Part shown: one piece after another, positions 14,101-26,100 of the stretch | Layout: each line of letters opens with the position of its first letter | Position numbering within the stretch: the first letter of the stretch is position 1 | Source: Amaurobius ferox | Taxonomy: Eukaryota > Arthropoda > Arachnida > Araneae > Amaurobiidae | Direction: 5' to 3' | DNA length: 64,000 nt | Assembly: GCA_951213105.1 (NCBI GenBank) | Contig: OX578149.1 | Span: 1,426,001-1,490,000, forward strand | The notes under the pieces: model-generated | Told to the model about the DNA's origin: nothing | Databases searched by the model: none | The model's input: the letters and a program-made list of their open reading frames with translations, nothing else | Translations under genes and position numbers: made by a program

Positions 14101-17100
14101 GGCCGGGTTTCATGTCGCTAAGTTCCAATCCGGTGAGCAGACAGTTAATGCGGTGATTTTCATTTTCTTTAAAAGTGTTGAGTAATCTTTCCTTAACAGT
14201 CGAATATTTGTTGCTCGTATCATCTTTTATGATATTCCAGATGTTTTCCATAAATCTAGGTTCTAATTGGGTGACCAAATAATTGAACATTGTTTCTTCA
14301 CTCTTGATACCACTAATTAGAAATTGAGCCTCCACTTGGTAAAACCACATCTCCGGTCTTTCAACCCAAAATGGCGGAATTTTCACACTCACCTTGCTAG
14401 CTTCGACAGATGACTGGGCAGTTTTATCATCATCCATGTTAAAAAAAAAATATATGTCACAGTCCAAAGTCACCAATTGTTACTTATTCTCCATAATCTT
14501 ATTCTTTTTATTTACTCTTTTAGTTTGCATATAGACACAAAATACTTAGATAATCAGAATACAAGTAAAAGAAACTTGCGAGTCAACATTATTCTTCTAT
14601 AAAATTTTTTTATTATTCTCTTTTTTTTGTACAGTTACCGTTAATTCAGTCACAATCTGAACGGTTACCAAACATTTAAAAATAAATAAAAATAAAAGTT
14701 GAACAGAAATTAATTGGTTTATTTTTAATATTTTATAAATTTGCTAAATCATTTTTTAAATATTTACATCGGAAACTTACTACTCACTAAATCTAATGGA
14801 TATTAAAAATGCAAGCCGTCAACAAACGGTACTCATTCTAACTATTACCGTTCCCAACAAATCCATTGCAACACTGACTGTGAGACTCTTGTAGCTACAC
14901 CATGATTTTTTTATTTAGTTCTGCAAAATTTTATTTTAGGTAGAAGAGCTTCCTCCACAGCATTTGTGATTTAGTTCCTAGTAAAATTTTGAATTTACTT
15001 TTTGAAGAAAAACAGTGAGTAAGAATTTGGATTTCAAGAGAGACAGCATGCCGGAGCTTTTGCAGTAAAAATTTGTGTCTTGGTGAATTTACAGATTCAT
15101 GGAGGATGTTCCTGATTTGCTTTAAAGCAGACATAAAGCATGTTTGGTCTAAAATGATGTGTAATTTCTGTTCAATAACTTAGGGACAATTGTAGAAAAT
15201 TCAATTGAGCAGTTAGTGATTTTCTTAGTTGAATAAACAAAATTTTTGATTACTAAAGTAAAGATTGTGTTTCTAAAATAATTACAATTTTGATGATGTT
15301 TTTTTATATTTCAAGGACTCAAACGATGGGAGACTTTCAAAGAGATTTCTCATGTTCTATTTTCTGTGATGATGCGACAATTATAATAGACGTCATCAAA
15401 TTTGTGCAATCAAGATATCAGTCATGGATGTCCCTAAACCAAAACATAACCAATACTATTGGATTACCTAAGGACCAATATGATCCAATAATGATACCAA
15501 CTAGAATGCTATGATAACATATAACAAATTTATAATTGCAGTAAAATTATGTATAAAAATTATTTCAACCATAATTCATAACTAGTCATCGTAAATATTA
15601 AAAAAAACGAAAAATTTGTAATACATATGTTAATAAATATTTTATACGCTCTTCTGAAAATTATAGTAAAAGAATGATTATGAAATAATAAATAATTTAC
15701 ATTAATCTGAACAGAGTGAAAAAAATTGTTCTATATAAGAACAATACAAAATAATGGATTGTAATTACGCATAAAAGAGAATAGAAATGCACTAATAAAA
15801 AGAAAACAAAAATTTTTATCTATCATACTTCTAAGGATATGCTTTTTCCATTGCTAATTATGTTTTTGCTGGTGAATTGTAGTAAACATTATTTAATAAT
15901 ATTCTCTGCACTTTTGACAGAAGGCATTTGTAGCGAGAAATATTTCTGGCAGCCTATCAGAAAATTATCATATGCCGCCATGGTTATGCAATGGTTCAAT
16001 ATAAAATTTCTTACGAGGCAGAAAACAGACAAGAAAGGCTATATACGTCAACTAACTGATCCATAAACCGAGAGCAAAATCATCACAAGTAGGGTTACCG
16101 ATCGGTAGGATGCTTTACATATGGGCCCGGGAGACCTGGCTCCGCATAAACAGTTTATGAATAGAGGTCAATAACTTGTTAAATAGAGGATACTAGATGG
16201 CTCATATACTGCATTTTGTTGGCAGCACTGGGCGCAAGCCTGTGTCTCCACTCCATTCCCAAAGAAGCTCTTTAATTTATGCAATTAACTAAACATACTT
16301 TAGCAGACCACGGGCATGCTATACTTTTAAAAAATCAGTTATTATGCACTGTAGTATTTAAGTATGTAAGGAATATTTTTTAAAGAAGGGAATCACTGAT
16401 CCAGCGTGGATATGAATTACATAGCACCTATCCGAAAATTTGCCACTTTGCCAGTCGATATTTGACCTATCTAGGGATCACACTCTGAATAGTATCTCAG
16501 GAGGGGAGGTTAACTGGCTTCCCATGGGGGGGAGGAGGGGGTAATGATGTCACAAATATAAAAATTGTCTATTTTTCACTATAATGATTGCAACTGTTAA
16601 GTTTCCTCATCATCGAGCCATAAGTAACCCTTTCATTGCATAATTTTAAGTAGCTTGTGATTTCTTTTTCTTTGCAAATTTTGAAAAATCTGTATTGCGG
16701 ATCCAAATAATCACAATTATACCCTTTATTTTAAAGGGCTTGAAAAAGTATTTTGAAATTTGACAATGTATTCTTCAGGGGTGTTAGGAGTAACTTGCCA
16801 ATCCGAGGAGGAATAATGACTTTATGAACACAAAAATTGTATTGCAGCTATGTTTCACTACAATGATTGAGTGTTGAGTTTCGCAATCATTGAGCATAAA
16901 TTACCCTTTTTATGCATAATTATGTTAAATTTGGTCCTAGGCTGATATGTGGAGGAAAAAAAAGTTTTATCTCGAATTTCAAAAATTCTACCTAGTTCTA
17001 GATTTATTGTTAACAAAGGCAGATATAAAGTTCTATAAAAATCCATTAATATTTGTGGTAGTCATTGTGTACACAAGAAATCGACTACAGACAGTGGGAC

Positions 17101-20100
17101 ATCACTCTAAAAATAGTCAAAATGTGCTCAGTAGGTCTTAAAACATATATTGGCACCAAAATCTCGAAATCAAAAAATTTTTGTGAAAGTAAAACTTTCT
17201 CTATACTATATATAATAGTATGAGAAAGTAAAAATAGTCAAAATGTCCTCAGTAGGTCTTATAACATATATTGGCATTAAAATCGAAAAATTTTGTGAAA
17301 ATAATACTTTCTCTGTACTTTATTTAATAGTATGAGAAAGTAAAAGTAGTCAAAACGTGCTTAGTAGGTCCTAAAACATATACTCCTGCTTGTAAAAATT
17401 ACAACACCCATGAAGGAATCATCAGAATTGAATGAAGTTATACTGTGTAATATTTTTTTTCCGGCTGTCCAAACTGCTGCTCATGTCCAAGGACGAGTCG
17501 GACGGTCTGGGCTTTCGACTATTGTTGTTGTTGTTGAAACCCAGACCGTCCGACCTACCAGAAAGGTGTAAGGTAACTGTTTGGATGGTCGGGAAGTGCC
17601 ACCCAATTTAGACCGGAACCCAGTGGGGGAGGCATCCACAGGGACCGTACGTACCTTCCTTCCCCTACCACCAACCTCTCGGAAGGACTTTCGGACCCAC
17701 ATGTTTAACGTGATCGTACTCCGCATGAACACGGCGGCAGTTTTGGCAGTGGCTGGAATCGAACCCAGGCCTACCGAGTGCAACTCCAGCACGCTAACCA
17801 ATGGGTTACCGCGCCCCGGGCTTTCGACTGTTGTTGTTGTTGTTACCCAGACCGTCCGACCTACCAGAAAGGTGTAAGGTAACTGTTTGGACGGCCAGGA
17901 AGTGCCACCCAATTTAGACCGGAACCCAGTGGAGGAGGCATCCACAGGGACCGTACCCTCCTTCCCCTACCACCAACCTCTCGGAAGGACTTACGGACCC
18001 ACATGTTTAACGTGTTCGTACTCCGCGTGAACACGGCGGCAGTTTTGGCAGTGGCTGGAATCGAACCCGGGCCTACCGAGTGCAACTCCAGCGCGCTAAC
18101 CAATGGGCTACCGCGCCCCAGGACAAATTAATGTAATAAATGTAGTTGGTATTATGATTAAATGGTAAAATGGTTAACAACTATGTTCAGTAAAATACAA
18201 GTACAGCATATACAGAGATGTACAACCAATATGTACAACTAATATGTACAAAAACAAGCAGCGGGAAACCCAGGGAGCATTAAACCTCACTGATCGAGAA
18301 GTTGAAAGCAGAGGGGTGCTCACGGGCAGGTTAAGTAATTTTATTAGAGATTTCTCTCGCAATGAGAACACAGTTTTTTAATTTATTTAAAAGAATGGGG
18401 TTTTTGCTAACACCGGAGAACCAGGTCGCACAATGAGCAGGAGAAGGTTTGACCAGATGAAAAGAGGAGGTGTGTGGACACGAAAAGACATAGTGGTCCA
18501 CATCACCATAAGCACCACAAGTACAGCATGACGTTCTTTTATGTTTAAAATGGTGGAGGTAATCTAGGAAAGGACCATGACCAGTAAGAAAATAAATGAG
18601 ATATTTGTTATAAATTTGGATGTTTAAGTTAACTTTGGGGAGAAAGGTTAGGATCCTAGCAGGGTCATGGGTCCGGGGAGAAATATAATTGTTTAAGAGG
18701 GATTGCCAAATATTAAGAAGGTAATTTTTACAAAGGTTTTTCAAAAAGGAATAAAGGAAGGGAACTGCAATAGGGGAACCAGTAGAAGTGGCTAATTTAG
18801 CGTTAACATCGGCGACCTCGTTACCCCGAGTGTTAGCGTGGGCCTTGACCCACGAAAGGTTAAAAAGGGATTTAAAGGGTAAAATTTTTGATTTAATATC
18901 GTTTAGGTATCTTGATTTAATATTGGGGGAATTAAGAGCCAGAATGGCTGAAAGGCTGTCAGAATAGATATTGACATTGATATTTTTAGATATGGCCCAG
19001 GAAAAGGCCGCACTCAGAGCAGCCAGTTCAGCCTGAAAGACTGTGTTCTCATTATTTAATTTGTATAAAAGCGTCTCGACCAACGAGTCCCCCTCAAAAA
19101 CGCAAACCGCAGAACCAACTTTATCCTCGAGCTTAGAGCCGTCGGTATAAATGTTAAAGTTTGAGAAAATATTGGGTTGACAGGGAGGAAAATTTATGGA
19201 GCGGAGACAAGGGGGAAGGCCGGAGAGAGCAATATTTGAGTCAAAAAGTGCAGGGGCGGGAAAAGAAGGATCGGGAAAAAGGTTGTTTTTATGATTCCAG
19301 AAATGATATTTAAAATATTGAGTTTTAATGACACAATGTAGGGGAGGAATTCCAGTGATTGAGAAAAGAGAAATGTTTGAAGATGTTCTAAATCCGGAAG
19401 AAATTTTAAGTAGAAAGATTCTTTGTAACGAAGTAAGTTTAGACATTTGATCCCCAGTAAGGTTCCCACCCCAGATACCCGAGCCATAAGTAATTATTTT
19501 TTCGATGACAGATTGATACCAAATTTTAAGAAAAGCTTTGTTTACACCCCAGTTATTGCCCGAAATCTTTCCAAAGGTAGAAAAGAGCTTGAAACATCTC
19601 TCTTTTAAATACAGTATATGAGGGCTCCATTTAAGATTATCATCAATGATGATACCTAAAAATTTAAAGGACCTTGAGATTTTGATGGTTTTATTGAGGA
19701 ATTTAATAGGGGGGTAATATTTACGTTTTTTAAGAGATCTATTAAATATAATGCATGAGGATTTTTCTACAGAGGCCGAAAGGTTTAAGGAAGCAAGGGA
19801 GGTTTCAATAAGGGAGAGGACAGTATTAGTGTTTTTGACAACAGTGTGGATGTCGTTGCCAGAGGAGACCACGGCCAAATCATCAGCAAAAGCCTGGAGA
19901 TAATAAAGGTCATTGTTTAAATTTAAAATGTTGTTGAAGTAAATATTCCAGAGGATGGGTGAAATTACAGAGCCCTGTGGGGCTCCTTTAGAAATTGATT
20001 TAGCAAGTGTTAAATTATTACATGAAAATGAGATAGTTCTGAATTGTAAATAGGAGTAGATAAAGGATTTAAATTGGGGGGGAAGATTAATTCTATCAAG

Positions 20101-23100
20101 GGTAGAGGGTAGAACATTCCAATTAAGATTGTCAAAAGCCCCGCTGATGTCGACCGTGGCCAGGGAAACGAGACTCGAAGGCCGAAGCGATTTAATACGA
20201 GTGACCAGCGCGTGAGCAGCGTCTTCGCAGCTGTGTAACTCCCTAAAACCGAACTGTAGCGGATGAAGAGAACCGTTTGTCCTTAACCAAAGGTTTAGTT
20301 TGTTTATGAATAGTTTTTCAATTATCTTGCCAAAGGTAGGTAAAAGGCAGATAGGTCTATAAGAACTACAGGCTGAAGGGTCTTTACCAGGTTTTAAAAT
20401 AAATGGAACTTTGGCATTTTTTAGGGCATTTGGGAATTTACAGAATTTAAAGATGAGGTTAATTATTTTTGTGAAGAGGGCGGGATAGGTCTTGAATAAA
20501 TTTTTCCATATAGTGTAGTCTAAATTATCTTGTCCAGGGGCTTTGCCAGGTTTTAGATGGTTAAAGACAAGGCAGAGCTCGTCATCCGAGACCGACCCCA
20601 AACCCTCAGGAGGAATGTCGTGAATAGGAAAAGTGGTGAAGGAAGAGTCTTCCGAAAAGCAATGGTCCAAAAGACGCTGAATTTTTTCGTTGTAATCTAA
20701 GGGGCTTTCGACTGTGTAATATTTAAGTTTTGAGTCTCTTGATCAATTGCTGTTTTGTACTCTATTAAAATACTAATGTTCTTTTAATTTTCATTTATTG
20801 TATGTGTTTAAATTTTTCTTAGTTCTAAGAAGTTTAGTTGAGATTTTGTATATCAGTTGGTGTTGTACAACCATCTAAGTTTTTTTTTTTTTTTTTAATT
20901 TTGGTATAAATAATGCTTAATATTTTCATGTTGAGTCTGATCATAAAAGTATTAGATGTTTAAAATGAGCCTATATTTAGTGGTAGTGTACATAGTCTAA
21001 ATGAGTAAACATAAAGTTTATTGTGTGTGAATAAACTTGATAGCCTTATTTCACTGGGTTGCTACGAAAATTTTTCAGTTAGTCGGAAGAATTAAATTTA
21101 CGTGTTTTTAAAAAAGAATTTTAAAAAGAAAAATAATTAGTTTGTAATTCTTATAATGGCTCAGTTCATTTAATTTTTTGGTAAATGTAAACCATAATTT
21201 CTGTAGTTTGCAAAGCGTATTTAACTATTTCTCGGTTTTAGACATTTTTCCATAAAATGTAAAGTAAGACGTTTAATTTTGTATTCTACATTTATTTTCA
21301 TTATAAATTACTTCCATATAGTTGAATTTTTTAAAAATATATTTGAATAGAGTAGAAAGGACAGGATTGTTTCTCATTTAGGATGCTTATTTAAGTGTGG
21401 TTTTTATACAAGTTTCTTTTAATTTTTCTCTCTCTCTGTTTCAGAGCTTGGGTGGAGAAATTTTCTGTATTAGTCGCCACTATTGTTTATACGTATCTTC
21501 GACTCATAGTTGATCATATTGGCCAAAAGTATGCAGCATTAAGGCAGCGAGAAGTTGATTTTTGTGTATCTTTATTGCGAGAAAGGGTAAACTAATGCAA
21601 TTTTTATTTTTACTTGATTTATTTATAGGAACTAAGAATATTACTGAAAATTTAACTGTTGAATATACCCATATTTTTTATAGTTAAGAAATGCAATCTC
21701 CTCACTCAAGAAATATAAATTGGTACTAAATTGCTTTTTGCATATGGCCAAAATTGCATTTCATTCTTCCTGTACAGTATTTTGATAATCAGTGAGTCTA
21801 ATTTAGAGGGTTGAATTTGATCCAACCTGCACTCGCAAAAAAGAAAACTGTTGACTGATAACCAGACCTGAATTTGCAAAGGAATTTGTTGACCTGCAAC
21901 TAGAAATGTTGGTCAGAAAATTTTCTACTTTTTTTTCTCCCTACTTCCTTCGAAAATGAAATGTAATACTTTTTCCACGCTGTGTTTATGAAAAGTAGGT
22001 AACTTTACAAGAAGTCTTTGATTATTTAGTCTTTTAATTTTGAGGAGAAAAAGGAATATTGCTGTATTTTGAAGATATATGATAGACAAGAACTAGAAGG
22101 GTGAAAGTAATTTTTTACTCATTCTAATAAATTTTGGGTAATATTTTTAAAAACCTATTCTTTCAGCATTAATTCTGTAAAATTTACCCCACTTACATCA
22201 GCTACATTTACAAGCACATTCCTTTCTTTTTTCATGAATTATTATACGCAGAGTACTTATATACTCTTTTTTGACAGAGTTTATAGATGCCGATTACTAT
22301 AAATTTTCTGTAGTTTCTATGGCAAATTTTCTCATGCTACACATTACGAAATTAATTTTTTTTTTTTTTTTTTTTTTTTAAATAGAAAACGGACAATTGG
22401 AGGGCACTCTCTCTCCATGACATTTAAAAAAAAAATTTCCAGAAATTTGGTATTTTGGTTATCTTAATTTGGTTACTGTTATAGAGGCAACCAATGTATG
22501 TGTAAGCAGTCTCGCTGCAAATAGACTGGATGGACATCTGCTACCTCATAGAGACTCTGTACTTGAATCAAAGAATCATAACATGCATATAAGCTGCAGG
22601 TCTGCATTTCAAATGACGCAAGGACACTCACATTGCTGAACTTCATGGTCGAAAGCAGTATTGTTTATACCAAGTGGGATATGGAAGAATGTAAACAAAC
22701 ATTGAGATTCACCATTCCTCTGAACGATATTCAGAAACTCAATTTTATTTTTTGAACCACTTACTTTGTTCATGGCGTTCTTTCAGCAGAAGTCTTCATT
22801 CAAATTGAATATCCGATGCGTACACAAACTCATTTACATATTTTGGGGCAAAGCCCAGATGACGTAATATTCCGGATCCCAGTGTGTATAAGAAGTTCAC
22901 TTTGGAAACATCAATATGATTTTGATTATTAGTATATGATCAGTAGGTGATCAGTGATCTCTCTGTATGATGGTCTTATGATAAAATGTCTAAGCATTAG
23001 ACAATGATGATGTTGAAGTATTGAATGTCCCTATTCAGATGTATTTGTCTGTGAGTGGCTGTTTTTGTAACAAGTTAAACACTGGTGATTTTTTATGTTT

Positions 23101-26100
23101 TTAACCTTAAAGCATGTCAACCGTTCATAGTTTAATAGATTCAACTGTAATGTATCAGAAAAGATGTTATCCATGTTCCAATATGTGGAAGCTGAAAGAC
23201 ATATAAAGGTAAATTTAAATCTTCTGAAACGAACTTCTTGTGTTCCTTCAACTCCATGCAACTTGTAAATATGTTATGCTGCAAATGCATATATCAGCAT
23301 GCCACTGTAATTTGGCAAGATTCTGCGTTTATGAATAAACATAGATTCTGCTTATTAACTTGACTCATGAACTTCTTTCTTTTACCACTGTACATAGCAG
23401 CATAGTGCCATAGCAGATAAAAAAATATCTGGCCAGCACTCTGATTGGCTGGGAAAGTTCAATGCAAAATTTAATATTTTTTAGCTCCAAGGTGTTAAGA
23501 GGAGGCACCAAAGGGCCTGGACAAAGACTCAATATTTCTTTGAGAGCTTGTTGTAAAAAGCCTTCCTAAGTTTTCAGTTTGAAAGGACGAGAAACACCCC
23601 ATTTAGATTTTCATGCAACTCATTTTAGAGAATTTAGAAACTGCAGATTTAAATGTGACAAAAGAGGCATTTTCTGTATCTGTTTATGGTATAAATCTAG
23701 CATCACATGATTGAAATTAGACATTCTATTTTATTATTAAATGTTCTTATCAGTTACCTATTTTAACTTTAAAGGGCCACAAAATGCTTAGATTATACAG
23801 AGCTTGTTCAACTGGGAGTCAGATTCGCTCCTCAAACTTAAGTATGAGTCAATCTTTCAAATGAGCGAGTTATTTTTTGCTACATTTTACCATTTATAAT
23901 TTTAACTTCAAAAAGCTCATGTCTCCATATATACCACACACATTTATACTGAAAACAAGAGTAGCAACAATTTTAACTTTTATTAAAGTTATTATAATTA
24001 TTGTTTTATTCAAACGCAGGTATAAAATAGTCAGACATGGAAAAAATTGATGAAAGAAAGTAAATAACATGGGTAAATTTTGCGAGTCATATTGAGAGTC
24101 AATTTTGTTTAAGAAATACTGATGGATGCGACAATTGCTGTTAAAAATATACTAGTATAAGAGCTTTAAAAATTGAATTGTAATAAATTTATATTGTCAC
24201 TTGATTTTGCAGTTAAGGCATGATATATTATATTTGCTCTTTCAGTTTTCCGAGTGTATGATGATGGGGAGAGATTTAATCAGACTGCTTCTGAATGTTG
24301 CTCGAATACCAGAATTTGAAAAGCTCTGGAAAGATTTATATTTGAATCCTACAGCATTCTCTCCTAGTTTCACAGGTAAAATTTCCTCTAATCATAATTC
24401 TGTTATCTTATTGCTACTTTTTTTATTGGCTGTATGTATTAGGGATGTCACAAAATCAAAAGAGAACCAATATCAAATAACCCATACTGAAGAACCAATA
24501 TTATTTTTATTAAAATTCCCATTTTTGTTACTAGCCACTGGTTGGTAGGTAGGTTCATGAAGTTGAATGGCCAGTTATTGACAACTGAAAAATATGTAAC
24601 ACTTGCTTAATGTTATGCAAAATTGTGTTTAAATATTTTATATAATAATTTACATGTACCGATTTATGAGGTAGGGTCAAAAAGTTTCCGGAATAGGTCA
24701 ATTACAAATTATTAAAAAATAGAACAATAATTTTACCTTATTGGCCTTCAAAGTATTGTCCTCCTGCATCCACACACTTGTTCCAGCATTCGTATAACTG
24801 TTCAAAACACTCCTAAAATCCATTTCTTGAGAGGTCCTTCAGTTGCTTCGTCACATTTTCGATCACCTCATCTGAATCCACAAAACGGTGTCCCTTCAAT
24901 TTCATTTTCAGCCATGGAAACAGGTAAAAATCCGTTGATGCTAGGTCGGGAGAATAAGGAGGGTGTTCCAGAGTGGTAACACTGTTTCTGGCAAGGTACT
25001 TTTTCACAATCACAGCGCGATGTGGTGGAGCATTGTCGTGTAAAAGATACCAATCGTTTGTTGCCCATTTTTCAGGTCGTTTTCATCTGATTGCATCTCG
25101 TAGTCGTTTAAGGATCTCCAGGTAAAGTTCTTTATTGACAGATTGGCCTTGAGGAATAAATTCGTAGTGAATGACGCCCTTGTAATCGAAAAACACCTCC
25201 AACATCACTTTCCCTCGGCTTTTGTCCAAATGAAATTTTTCCTTCCTTGGTGATGTTTTTGCTTTCCATTCATTTGACTGACGTTTTGTCTGAGGGTCGT
25301 AAAGAAAGCACCATGTCTCATCACCTGTCACGATTTTCTTCAAGAAGCTGTCATCTTCATCAGCCATGTCAATCAAATCCCTGGACATGTTCACTCTCAC
25401 TTCTTTTTCTTCAGGTGATAACATTTTTGGAACCATGTGCAAACAAACACGATGCATGTTAAAATTATCATGAAGAATGCTGTGAACACTCCAATGTGAA
25501 ATTCCAAGTTCAGAAGCAATAGCATCAATGGTTATTCGTCTGTCTTCCACACGCACGATTTCTTGAACGCGCTTAACATTCTCATCTGCGGTGGAAGAGG
25601 AGGGCCGCCAAGTCTGAAGTTCATCTTCGATTTTTGTGCGACCTTCACGAAAATGCTTATGCCACTCGTACACAGCCATTTTTTTCATGGCATCGTTTCC
25701 GTATGCTTTCTTCAGCATCTCGAGCATGTTAGAAGTTGATTTCTCGAGCAAAACGCAGAATTTGATGTTTGCACGCTGCTCTAAAGACGACATTTCAAAA
25801 TCCGATGAATGAAAAATTCGCTTTGTCAGAAATGATTTACAGCTAACGCCGACAGTACCAGAAATGAATTCCAGATGGCTGTGTGTTTTTCTTATTAGTG
25901 CTGCCAACCTCCAAAAGAGATATTTCCCCTCCAACGAACACCTGCGTGAATGTAGGTGACCATTCCGGAAACTTATTGACTCTACCTCGTATTATACAAT
26001 AGACATAAGTCAAAGCCTTCTTCCCATATCTGGAGCTGGCGGTCAGGTGCAAGGTCTGTTAGCAAGAAAACCTCTGTTTAGAGAATGTACGCAAGATCTG

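Larger units (their letters stand above)
9335..14859 (-). mobile_element. Ty3/gypsy LTR retrotransposon, degenerate, with two SINE insertions
   Basis: About 5.5 kb including two inserted SINEs of about 385 bp each. Order on the minus strand: 5' LTR, putative primer site, gag, nucleocapsid zinc knuckle, protease, reverse transcriptase, RNase H, integrase, 3' LTR. The frame is broken in several places. Two catalytic Asp residues are changed: the RT YLED box (usually YxDD) and integrase HINLIGP (usually HxDxxGP). The gag of the [14 protein letters not shown] type and the absence of a chromodomain suggest a CsRn1-like group; that placement is inference. Confidence 0.93.

Noticed and set aside
14931..15134. 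67-codon frame [13 protein letters not shown] as a host gene
   Set aside because: No motif, no splice context in that strand, and it overlaps the duplication next to the gypsy element.
18331..20670. Host-derived gene from the long intact ORF
   Set aside because: RT and RNase H motifs, a TSD, 5' truncation at the element border and the antisense position show a LINE insertion.
24201..24548. Separate 115-codon gene
   Set aside because: The conserved part is INTS3 exon 24246-24375; the rest is intron read-through.
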